From assembly GCF_000209165.1 (NCBI RefSeq), contig NC_009042.1, positions 2,170,001 to 2,234,000 on the forward strand: a stretch of DNA of 64,000 nt, in the 5' to 3' direction. The notes below the pieces were generated by a model. That model made no database searches and was not told the DNA's origin. It saw only the letters and a list, made by a program, of their open reading frames with translations. The DNA comes from Scheffersomyces stipitis CBS 6054. Its lineage: Eukaryota; Ascomycota; Pichiomycetes; Serinales; Debaryomycetaceae. A program made the translations under genes and the position numbers. Position 1 is the stretch's first letter. Each line of letters begins with the position of its first letter. Below are positions 29,643 to 39,053 of the stretch, piece after piece.

Positions 29643-32146
29643 TTAAGACTTGTAAATATAAATATTGCAACAACTAATATTCATCACTAATTACCTTATA
29701 GAACAATGAATGCTATTCTTGATGTTTATTGTAGGTAGCTTTAAATGTTCCAATATTTTCATTAAGTAGATTGTATTGTTTTCTATTTCCAAACACGAAT
29801 AGAAGCACAACTAGAAAATTATGCTTACACCTCAAGTAATTCCGAGGGTGGCATGAATTCCGTTCCGACCGTACCACAAGAAAGTCGCAGATTGCTAATG
29901 TCGCAACTGTAAAATCTATACCGCTAAGTGTGAAAAGATCCACACCGCAAGCAACCTGTACAACACCAAGAATAGAATCTAAATTTTCCACTGTTTCATA
30001 GAGCAATAAATATGTTTTGTTAATAAAAGAACAAAAATATATAAAAAAGGGACTTAAATTGTAGTATTCCAATTTTTGATATTTGTCTTCAAAATGTACA
30101 AATTTGAAGAAAAAGAAGTAATTGATTGGTGTTACTATTCCTATCGAATCTTTGACATCGGCTCATCTGTAATAAAACACAGAAAGCCAATTTATACATA
30201 TTGGATTAAGATTCTATATGTATTCAATTAAATCCTAAAATATCTAAAACGGTTCTATATTCCTTTGTTTCAAAAAGAGTATAATTTTCGACAGAAGGAC
30301 TAATGTCATATTAGATGTCTATCGCTCCCGAAGGCTATCAACAAAATACTCTGCATCACCCACTTCATATTTTGAAATATCGAGAGACAAGTAATTCCCA
30401 TTGTGAATCCAATACACAATTTGTTCAGCTTTTAGAATAGGACAGACAGCTTATAACAATGTCTCATTGCATTGATTTTTTCATAGTAAACTTTCATATT
30501 GTGAAAATCTTGGATGAGTTCAATAGAATAACCCTTCTTAACAAATTAATGGTTACCCAGGTCAAGCCATCTCGAACTCATGCCGTTTCTTCATTTCATG
30601 GAATGTTGTTTATTAACAGAACAGGAAATATGGGCATATTGGTATAATGATGTAGGTCTTTTCAATCCATGATAGTGTTTCTTAGGGCGACACTCTCTCA
30701 TCACCAGTTAAACTTTTTGAGAACTCTTCAAAGAAGGCAACACTGTTAAAGACATTAAACTAAGTTGCCACTCTTCCAAAATTTGTAGTTTTCATATTCT
30801 AAAGTTGATTTCTATAGTGCTACCCTATAGCAGCAAGTAATAGACGAATTTAATTTGCCTCTGATTCGAAGGTTCTGAGAGTATTAGCTTGATTCAATTT
30901 CAGCGAATTGACTTTTTTCAAAGACCATTCTTTATTTCTTTCTTCAGGTCTACTGAACAATGACAAGCGAGTTCAGCTTTCATCACTCTCTATCTTTTCT
31001 TTCTTCAGAAGATAAATATTGTAAATCTAGTGGAATAAAAAATTGAACATTTATTTTACATAGTTGCAAACTCAACAAATTTGATCATCTCTAAACTTAG
31101 GAAATCTAGACCCAAAAATTCATTGAACTTGCTGTCTACCAGAGTAAAATTATTGCAATTACTCTAGCAACATTTAGACTTTCAAGAGATAAATTGCAGA
31201 CTGTAAATGAACAGGCTACAATGGCCGCATCCTACTTACCACTTCGGAAGACCATACTAGTATTTTTGAGGTATATATCGTGTAAGTGTTCAACATCAGA
31301 GGCTTAATTCAGTTACTGGAGGTCCAAATAAGATCCGTTGAAAAAATACCAACAGGCGCGGTTTTCCTTTTGGCAATCTAGAATACTTTTTGGTTTTGTC
31401 GCAATTTTCTAATACGAATATGGCTTCTATATCAGATGTTCACTTCGCAACTGCTACAAAATATTAGAAACAAATAGAGAAGCGCATCCAAAAATTTGCG
31501 AGTAAATTTTGTTGCAGGTAGGCTCGTATCGTACACTGGTAACCTCAGCAAGTGGACCTGTGCTTTCCAGGTTAATTAAAGAACAGAACAGAGTTATCAG
31601 CTCCAGAGCCTATTGTCTTGCAATATATCGCTTGTGTAGCTAATCTGTTTGTTGTGGGGGGGGGTATTGTAAAGAGACAATGCACGGTTGGCAGTGCGTC
31701 TACGCTGCATAGTATCTAGATTTAGTGTAATTGACAGTTTGTGTAATAATCGTAAAGTTTTAGCTGCAGCAATAATCTGTGGCTGTTGCACCCTTTTGTG
31801 ACTGGTATACATCCATTTCTGTCTTTTCACTGCATAATCACGCTTCCTTTTGGTGAAAGGAAGGAAGATATTTGAAAGATAATATCTACATAAAAATTAT
31901 TTGAAATTCCTAAGCATGCAAGGACTAAAAGGTCTATTTATAACAATGACAAATAAGTGGACGCTACTCGTATTGTACATATTTTTTAGACAATATTAAT
32001 GCAGCCAGTACTTTTTTGCAATTTGGTGGTTCAGCTCAAGCTCCTTTCCTAGCAATTTTGAATCCTATTTAAACCCCAAGATATTCCATCATAGTTCGAA
32101 GTATTGAGAAGTCAAAGCAAACAAGGTTGTCAAACACTAATCACAA
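29643..32146. other. Long intergenic region upstream of the PIR/GPI protein gene
   Basis: 2.5 kb, strongly AT-rich. Short frames (29713-30072 minus, 30459-30647 plus, 31597-31830 minus) do not look coding. A run of nine G lies at 31656-31664. Long upstream regions are usual for adhesin-type genes that integrate many inputs; no specific site is proven. Confidence 0.5.
32066..32073 (+). promoter_or_regulatory. TATA-like element of the cell-wall protein gene
   Basis: TATTTAAA 74 bases upstream of the ATG; non-canonical but well placed. Confidence 0.35.
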
Positions 32147-34585
32147 ATGAAGTATCTTCTTCCATTGGTCCAATTGACTTGGATGTTGGCTGGAGCTTCT
32201 TGCTCAACCTTCTATTCTAACTCCTCTTCTTCAGAATTTCCAACTATTTCTGTAAGTTCAGTATCTTCATTATTGTCATCGTCTGCCGAGTTGAGTTCGT
32301 ACGTAAACTCGCTGTCCATCATCAGTGAATCCTCCACCGGAGAAACTAGTATTTTGAGTTCAATTGCATCGTCTACTGAAGAATCCACTATCGAGACTTC
32401 TAACGGACCATCTACTGAAGAGTCCACTGTTGAAACTTCAGTTGGACCAACCTCAGAAACTTCCCAGACTGGCGCTGAGTCGTCTCCAGTTGTCTCTACT
32501 TCTGAATCTACTATTACCAGTTCTCCAAGTGGTACTCCTATTCCACCATTAACTGCTGACACTCCTTTCATTTTGACTGCTTTGATCGATGGTATTGCTG
32601 CTATCGTTGAAGCCCTTTTGGTTGACATCGAAAATGGCACTTTGCGTAAGAGACTTGAGACCTACATTTTGGGTTTCAACCTTGGCGGTGCCGATGTTGT
32701 CTTCAACCTTGACCCAGATACCAGTTTCCTTTCTTCAAACAATGGTTTGTACGTTCAAGCTCCTGATCCACAATTGGGTGTTTACCTTGGTGCATCCCCT
32801 GTTGCCGGATGGGGCTACACTCCAGACGGACAATTGAGTTTCAATGGAGTTTCTGCTTTCTTCAGTTGTCCATATGGTGACAACGGTGGTTCCATCCTTA
32901 CTACAGTGGACACCGGAAACTGTAGTGGTTTGCAATTGGGTATCGTTGTTCAAGAGAATCCTACCTCTTCTTCTTCTGAAAGCGAAACTTCTGGAACATC
33001 AAGTGAGGCATCTTCGGGTGCTGAGTCTTCTGGAGCTTCTACCGCTGAGACTTCTGGTGCTTCTAGTGCTGAAACCTCTGGTGCTTCTAGTGCTGAAACC
33101 TCTGGTGCTTCTAGTGCTGTTACTTCTGGTGCTTCTAGTGCTGTAACCTCTGGTGCCTCCAGTGCTGTAACCTCCGGTGCCTCCAGTGCTGTGACTTCTG
33201 GTGCCTCCAGTGCTGTAACCTCTGGTGCTTCTAGTGCTGTAACCTCTGGTGCTTCTAGTGCAGTGACTTCTGGTGCTTCTAGTGCTGTGACTTCTGGTGC
33301 TTCTAGTGCTGTAACCTCTGGTGCTAGTTCTCTCCCATCTGGTATCACATCTGCTGGTTCATCTGGCGTTACCTCTGGTGCTTCATCTGCACCAACCTCT
33401 GGTACTCCTTCTTCTGCTGAGAGTTCAGGTGCCTCCAAGACTACTTCTTATACCTTCCAATTGACTGCCATTGCTGCACCTCCAAACGATTTCAGCGAAT
33501 TGCTTCTCGACAATGGTGCCAGATTGATCTTGGATCCTACCAATGGTGCCGAATTCGAATTATCCCTTCCAGGTGGTTTCCTTAAAGTAGGTGACTTGTT
33601 CGTCCACGCTGACGCTTCTGGTTTCTACCTTAGTTCTGAAACCTTCGGTGGTTTCTCCTTCATTGGCGACCCTCTTTTGGAATTGAACGGTCAATCTGAC
33701 TTCTACATTTGCCCAACTTTGGATGTTCCATTGCAACTTACCAAGGTTGACCCAAGCTGTATGCTCGGCTCCTTGTCGTTAGTCTTGGAACCAGCTACTT
33801 CCTCCACTGGTTCCACTGGTACTTCCACTGGTTCCACTGGTGCTACTACTGGTGCTACTACTGGTGCTACTACTGGTGCTACTACTGGCGCAGCTGGTAC
33901 TTCCACTGGTGGTGCTGGTGCCTCTACTGGTGCATCACTGTTGACTACCGCCACTATCACCACCAACACTGTTGTTACTATCACTGAATGCCCAAGCACT
34001 GTTACTAACTGTCCTCTCAACTACCGTAAGACTGTCACTATTCCAAAGACTATTGTAACTACTTACTGTCCACTTACTGAAGGCACCTACGTTGTTGAAT
34101 CTACCTCGTTGGAAGTTATCACTATTACCAAATGTCCTGCTACAGTTACTAACTGTCCTCTTAATTCTATTCAAACATATACTGTTGCTCACACCATTAA
34201 GTCTACCGGTGTTACTCCAATTGCTCCTGGTGCCACTGCTGCTCCAGGCGCTCCAGGCGCTGCTGCTCCAGGTGCTGCTGCTCCAGGTGCTGCTGCTCCA
34301 GGTGCTGCTGCTCCAGGTGCTCCAGGTGCTCCAGGTGCTCCAGGTGCTCCAGGTGCTGCTGCTACCCCAGGTGCTCCAGGTGCTGCTGCTACCCCAGGTG
34401 CTCCAGGTGCTCCAGGTGCTGCTGTTACCCCAGGTGCTCCAGGTGCTCCAGGTGCTACTGTTGCTGAACAAGCTACTGGTGCTGCTACCGCTTCCTTCTC
34501 TGTGTTCACTTACGAAGCTGCTGCTGGTAAGGCCACTGGAACTATCGGTACCTTCATGTTAATGTTGGTTGCCCTCCTCATGTAA
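32147..34585 (+). CDS. GPI-anchored repeat cell-wall protein with two PIR-like Cys domains
   Basis: An 812-residue adhesin-like wall protein; ligand unknown. Order: signal peptide (1-19, MKYLLPLVQL...ASC); Ser/Thr-rich stalk (20-130); domain A (about 139-268) with AGWGYTPDGQL...FFSC241...NC259SGLQLGIV; an array of about 11 units ASSA(V/E)TSG (295-392); domain B (about 432-547) with LELNGQSDFYIC522...SC538; a Gly/Thr stretch; two CPxTVTNCPL motifs (615-624, 663-672); a PGA/PGAAA array (693-770); and a GPI-type tail ending in a hydrophobic run (GTFMLMLVALLM). Domains A and B resemble the C-terminal cysteine domain of PIR wall mannoproteins (AGWSITPEGNL, VFYQC, QC). Classic PIR glutamine repeats and a Kex2 site are absent. 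The wall link is probably through the GPI remnant. Confidence 0.82.
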   Translation: MKYLLPLVQLTWMLAGASCSTFYSNSSSSEFPTISVSSVSSLLSSSAELSSYVNSLSIISESSTGETSILSSIASSTEESTIETSNGPSTEESTVETSVGPTSETSQTGAESSPVVSTSESTITSSPSGTPIPPLTADTPFILTALIDGIAAIVEALLVDIENGTLRKRLETYILGFNLGGADVVFNLDPDTSFLSSNNGLYVQAPDPQLGVYLGASPVAGWGYTPDGQLSFNGVSAFFSCPYGDNGGSILTTVDTGNCSGLQLGIVVQENPTSSSSESETSGTSSEASSGAESSGASTAETSGASSAETSGASSAETSGASSAVTSGASSAVTSGASSAVTSGASSAVTSGASSAVTSGASSAVTSGASSAVTSGASSAVTSGASSAVTSGASSLPSGITSAGSSGVTSGASSAPTSGTPSSAESSGASKTTSYTFQLTAIAAPPNDFSELLLDNGARLILDPTNGAEFELSLPGGFLKVGDLFVHADASGFYLSSETFGGFSFIGDPLLELNGQSDFYICPTLDVPLQLTKVDPSCMLGSLSLVLEPATSSTGSTGTSTGSTGATTGATTGATTGATTGAAGTSTGGAGASTGASLLTTATITTNTVVTITECPSTVTNCPLNYRKTVTIPKTIVTTYCPLTEGTYVVESTSLEVITITKCPATVTNCPLNSIQTYTVAHTIKSTGVTPIAPGATAAPGAPGAAAPGAAAPGAAAPGAAAPGAPGAPGAPGAPGAAATPGAPGAAATPGAPGAPGAAVTPGAPGAPGATVAEQATGAATASFSVFTYEAAAGKATGTIGTFMLMLVALLM
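33029..33322 (+). repeat. 24-base tandem array encoding ASSAVTSG
   Basis: About eleven full units plus a degenerate first one; units differ mainly at synonymous positions (GCTGTAACC, GCTGTGACT, GCAGTGACT), so protein repeats are under selection or recently expanded. Copy number is likely polymorphic. Confidence 0.9.
34223..34456 (+). repeat. CCAGGTGCT-based tandem array encoding PGA/PGAAA
   Basis: Near-perfect 9-base (PGA) and 15-base (PGAAA) units, giving a collagen-like Gly/Pro/Ala run close to the GPI signal. Confidence 0.9.
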
Positions 34586-37158
34586 TATTTCGACTAGAAC
34601 ATTTCGTCCCACATTCATACGGGTTCTATTAATTTCGGTATCAGGCTTTCTTTTAAAATTCTACAAGGTTTCACATTATATACTTTTATTTAAACAATAT
34701 CCATTTATTATACTACTCAATATGAGAATATATTCTGAATAAGAATTGTTCATTGTATCAATTATTCATACATTTCGCCAGATAGTATTTTTTTGGGAAC
34801 AATCCACTACTAGAATTTGTCCCAGCTTGTTATCAATGGTCGGATCTGGTTCGTAAAACCTTTTTTTCCAGAGTTGGCTTTTGAGACCTGGAAGCGTTGG
34901 AAGGAGTATGACACCCTCGAGACAGGCCCATATGTTGTGGCACCTATAGTAGTTTGAGATGTTCAAAATTGTTCAGGGCTTTTTAGATTTGTACGAATAT
35001 AATATATTCTCCACAAAGTAGAAAAAATATATTTATCTCAAAAATATATAGAGGGAATTGATTTATACCGTATTTGCGTGGAATGACTACACCAGAACAG
35101 AGACTTACAGTATCTTAAGCCTCCTCCAAATCAGATGAGACATATGCAAAATCCAAATCCCTTTCCATCGGGAAAGAAACTCTTAGTCATATCCCCTATG
35201 CTGTCTTCAAATTGATCCTGCTGCGAAGACATACGATTTGAAAACGTGAAGATAATACTTTCCAAAGCATGGAAGGACTGCAGTGATAACTTATAATCAT
35301 TTCAAGTTTTTCCACGTGCCAGTTCTAGTTGAACCCAACCATTCGACTTTTTTGTATCGAACTTACTGATTGAGACGTTGAACTAAACTGTTCTTGCCGA
35401 AATTATGGTCTTATAATAAGAGGTAATTGTACTGTATTAATTTTGGAACATTATTTTTCTGGCATGGTTGAAAATAAAGATTAGATTTTGTAGGTATAAG
35501 GACTTACTTTAGTGTAATTAGTTCGGGTCAGAAGGCGAAATTGCTATAGAAATCAAAATTTTATACTGGTGTCATCCTGGTAGAAAGTGACAAATAGAGA
35601 ACTGATTCTAAGTGCTTTTTAGATTATTCTACATCAACATTACTTTCTGGAAAAAATAAATATGAAGTAGAGTCTGAACTTGTGCTAGATAGTTATTCGT
35701 ATCCGTTAGATTCCCATAATACAAGCCAGATGATACCGCTGCTACATAGTTTAAATCCCTTTAACTGTATAAATGGTCAACAAATCAGCCGAAAGAAGAA
35801 ATTCCCTCCAACTAACATTGAAAGGTATGGTTCTTTCAATATGCTGGCCAAGAGTATGAGCTCGTAAAATTTTCAAAATGATCGCCTTAGAAACTAAACT
35901 AATGTTCGACTATACTATTTTTTAGTGCGACAATCATTTTTTACGAGAAGTGCTTGATAATAAATGCAAGCCTCTCAATATTATATCCACGGGGCAAGCC
36001 ATCTAAACCACGAATGAGCTTGAATCTTCCTTTTCTGGATGATCCAATCAAGACAAAAATGAAAGTGTTCAGATAAAATTCATCTCTCTGAGTTTGTGGC
36101 TTTTGTCAAGCTGGGAACGCGTCAGTTGCAAAAACGGCTAGCAAGATAATATGAACGATAATATGAACTCAGTCTTTGAAGTCCAGAGAAAAATGATAAA
36201 CAGATCTTCAGGACTAGGAGAAATATTATGTTCCTCTCCCACAGCGTGAATCATCAAGAAGGAAAATATGTGAGAACGTGCTTGATATACAGACAGAGTC
36301 AACAAGCTGCGTGGGAAAGTGAATTTGAATAGAAGTCTGGTCAAGCCATGAAACTGTCATAATGCTAGCACTGTTTTGCTTTCTACAACTTGGAATGTTC
36401 TGGTTCTACTAAGAACGGGGAAGGAAGAACAGGTCTTCTCTCTCTATTTTTGGTATGAACTTCCCTAACTTTTGTATGGAGATTTGCGGCTAACAATGAA
36501 GGATGATCTGCAGAATTTAGCTTTCGCTGCCGGATACTAGGGTCCACTCAAACCGTTGAACAGAGCACGTCAATCTATGCGCGACATTCCCAAATACACC
36601 GACCTCCCGGAACTTGTGTATCCTCGGAATTTTCCTGCCGCACTTTTCCATATATAGATCCGATATGGACGGGAAATCTACACTTCATTAGATAAGCCTT
36701 ATGGCCAATTCTTGACTTCTCTCTACACTTTACTCTGAGTTCGGACATTCAAGAGTTTTCGTTTTTAATCTTGGAACAAGTTTAACGGTGTTGGACTCTG
36801 CTATTTATGAAGTCTAGTAGAAATCGCACGCTTAATTGATTCAATTTCCAGGTGCGAGACTCTCATATCTCGTTAGGATCACGAGCCTCACAAATTAGGA
36901 AAACCCAGCCATACCAAACTAGTGCTATCAAGTAGCTTCATCTGTTATTCTATCTGTAATTATCCATTACCCCAAGATAGGTGGTACTCATATTGTAGTA
37001 CAAGATACCCCATAGTTAAGAAGATTAATAGTTGCGGTCGTGCGTAGCACATTTTCTCTTAACACGTATACTGTGAACGACGAAAAATCTTTGAAACAGG
37101 AACATTTTTCTTTATTCCAACCATACAATTTGAATCAGCACTAATAGACAATTCCATA
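34586..37158. other. Long intergenic region before SSS1
   Basis: 2.57 kb AT-rich. Short frames at 34766-34966, 35682-35867 and 36138-36344 do not look coding. CACGTG at 35313-35318. I recognise no RNA gene; a small spliced gene cannot be excluded by eye. Confidence 0.45.
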
Positions 37159-37640
37159 ATGGCTGCCGAAGGTTTAGAAAAGATCACCGAAGTCCCAGTT
37201 GAATTCTTCAAGGACGGTTCTGCATTCGTCAAGAAGTGTCAGAAGCCTGACCAAAAGGGTAAGTAGCCAAACATAAAATGGAGAAGTGAATAATCATTAG
37301 AAACGCCAGGATCCGAGCCAGAATATTCGTTTTGCTTAGTTGAACTTATCATTATCAAACTACAACATATTATAAACACACAGGAGACACTAGAAAGTTG
37401 AATTTCGAATGTCTAACCAGTTTTGTCGGTGTTTCGGACTTTCATACTTGTGTATATCAGCTTATCACATTATCAAAAGTCAACATTTTCACTTCCAATC
37501 TTTTTGCGAAGATTTGATTACTAACATTTGCAGAATACTTCAAAATCATAAGAGCTGTCGGAATCGGTTTCATCATGATGGGTGTTGTTGGTTACGCCGT
37601 CAAGTTGATTCACATCCCAATCAGATATTTGATTGTTTAA
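37159..37640 (+). CDS. SSS1: Sec61 gamma subunit Sss1 (two exons)
   Basis: Essential tail-anchored subunit of the ER Sec61 translocon (SecE homologue). Exons 37159-37258 and 37534-37640 join in phase 1 to give 68 residues starting MAAEGLEKITEVPVEFFKDG and ending IHIPIRYLIV. The amphipathic cytosolic helix (FFKDGSAFVKKCQKPD) and conserved EYFKIIRAVGIGFIMMG run into the single membrane segment (about 39-60), as in all Sss1/SecE proteins. The intron has GTAAGT, TACTAAC and CAG, so the structure is well supported. S. cerevisiae SSS1 is intronless as I recall. Adjacent RRP1 and SLU7 follow on the same strand. Confidence 0.95.
37259..37533 (+). other. SSS1: Spliceosomal intron in SSS1 (275 bases)
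   Basis: 5' splice site GTAAGT at 37259-37264, branch site TACTAAC at 37519-37525, 3' splice site TTTGCAG ending at 37533. The 8 bases from branch motif to AG are short, as is common in budding yeasts. Removing it restores a complete Sss1 frame. Confidence 0.95.
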
Positions 37641-37814
37641 ATTAATAATGTACAAGATCATGATGCTCCGAGTACTGGTACACTCCGACATCGCTGTTTA
37701 TTTCTCACACGAAACTGTTATAGTATTAATGTATAATCATGCTTATTAGGAAGTAGATCCGTCGTAGACTTTTAAACATGTCCCTGAGGACAATGTTGAC
37801 GGTATAGATCTGAT

Positions 37815-37820
37815 CACGTG
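37815..37820. promoter_or_regulatory. CACGTG (Cbf1-type) site upstream of RRP1
   Basis: ATCACGTG, 102-107 bases before the RRP1 ATG. In CTG-clade yeasts Cbf1 acts at ribosomal genes, so the context is suggestive. Confidence 0.4.
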
Positions 37821-37844
37821 TATGCATTCCCGTGAGCTCTTCTC

Positions 37845-37854
37845 AAATTTTTCA
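37845..37854. promoter_or_regulatory. RRPE element (AAATTTTTCA)
   Basis: Reverse complement TGAAAAATTT, the ribosomal RNA processing element of yeast ribosome-biogenesis promoters, 68-77 bases before the RRP1 ATG. No exact PAC partner seen. Confidence 0.6.
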
Positions 37855-37921
37855 GATTTCTTATACTTAATTTTATACTTTTCCAGGTCGTTCTATTTAT
37901 CTCCAAAATACGTTCAGCAGC

Positions 37922-38752
37922 ATGTCCACTTCTAGTTTCGTCAAGAAGTTAGCCTCCAATGACCGTCCCACTAGAGATGCGGCTTTGGAGGCTCTCAGAA
38001 AATTTTTGTCTTCCAAATCTACCAAGTCTATGAGCTTATTGGATATGGAGAAGTTATGGAAGGGTCTTTACTTCTCCATGTGGTTCTGTGATAGACCCAA
38101 GGCCCAGGAAAGACTTGCAGAAAACTTGGGTTCATTATACTCTCAAGTAATTTTGAAAGACGATTTTGCCAAGTTTGTTGAAGCTTTCTGGTCTATTATG
38201 ATTAAAGAATGGCCCTCAATAGACCAATGGAGAATCGACAAATACTACTTATTGATCAGAAGAGTAGTTAGACATAACTTTCAGTTTATGCAGAGCACAG
38301 AATGGGATAGTGAAATATTGCAGAAATGGCTCGACGTCATGAACAGAACCGTTTTAAGTGGAGACAAGTCTGTTCCTGTAGCTTTACCATACCATTTGTG
38401 TGATATCTGGGTGGAAGAGTTGGAAAGAGTTCTCTTTGAAGACTTGAAGGATTTACAACTGGAATTGGACGAGTTGAGTAAAGAAGATGAAGACTATATT
38501 ACCAAGTACCTGGAGTTATTGAAACGTAAAGTTGAAATTGCCCTGGAAGCGCCTATAACGGAGCTCATCTCACCGTTTACTAGATTAAACAAAGAAGCAT
38601 TGTTGAAGACTTTGAGAGAAAAGTGCAAAGAAGACGTTTTGGATGACGAGAGATTAAAGGACTGGGGATCTGTGGAAGGAGATGAAGAAGAAGAGGAGGA
38701 GGAGGATGACGACGACGAAGATGCCAGTGAAGAGGAATGGACAGGATTTTGA
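37922..38752 (+). CDS. RRP1: Ribosomal RNA processing protein Rrp1 (Nop52 family)
   Basis: Nucleolar factor for 27S pre-rRNA processing and 60S assembly. The 276-residue protein (S. cerevisiae 278) carries the Nop52 core: FVKKLASNDRPTRDAALEAL near the N-terminus, then KLWKGLYFSMWFCDRPKAQERLAENL (about 45-70) and IDKYYLLIRRVVRHNFQF (about 104-121), ending in a long acidic tail (Glu/Asp run) and EEWTGF. The ATG at 37922 is the first in frame. An RRPE and a CACGTG lie just upstream, as expected for a ribosome-biogenesis gene. It sits between SSS1 and SLU7. Confidence 0.94.
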   Translation: MSTSSFVKKLASNDRPTRDAALEALRKFLSSKSTKSMSLLDMEKLWKGLYFSMWFCDRPKAQERLAENLGSLYSQVILKDDFAKFVEAFWSIMIKEWPSIDQWRIDKYYLLIRRVVRHNFQFMQSTEWDSEILQKWLDVMNRTVLSGDKSVPVALPYHLCDIWVEELERVLFEDLKDLQLELDELSKEDEDYITKYLELLKRKVEIALEAPITELISPFTRLNKEALLKTLREKCKEDVLDDERLKDWGSVEGDEEEEEEEDDDDEDASEEEWTGF

Positions 38753-39053
38753 GAATTCTATCAAACTAGAATTTAACTAGAAAAAGGGAAACACCTCTCA
38801 AGCCTCACAATCATATATCGGGATATTTTCCCAGCATAGCATTACTACACAGAAGTAGATTCATAGAATTAATGTATAATTAGGAATAATAGAACTGAAA
38901 TACCATAGAGGATTTGTGTGGAGATGCGCTGCGCAGCGCATTGTGAAATATTTTGGAACATTTGCTAGATTAAAAATTGCGAAACTTATATTTGTCTTTT
39001 CTTCTATTTTTTTAAATCTACAGCATATAATCCAGAATACATGGCCATTGTCA
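38753..39053. other. Intergenic, SLU7 promoter
   Basis: 301 bases containing an 18-base perfect palindrome (38924-38941). The SLU7 frame is open back to a GTG at 38916 but contains no ATG before 39054. Confidence 0.55.
38924..38941. repeat. 18-base perfect palindrome ATGCGCTGCGCAGCGCAT
   Basis: Perfect dyad with no spacer, 113-130 bases upstream of the SLU7 ATG. GC-rich within AT-rich DNA. Confidence 0.85.

Noticed and set aside
29713..30072. 119-codon minus-strand frame
   Set aside because: No recognisable domain; low-complexity hydrophobic composition in AT-rich DNA.
32950..34509. Several long frames antisense or out of frame within the wall-protein gene
   Set aside because: Produced by the repeat arrays, which stay open in many frames; only the plus-strand frame has a signal peptide and GPI signal.
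38916..39053. N-terminal extension of SLU7 from a GTG
   Set aside because: No ATG in the extension, hydrophobic and unlike Slu7; contains the 18-base palindrome.
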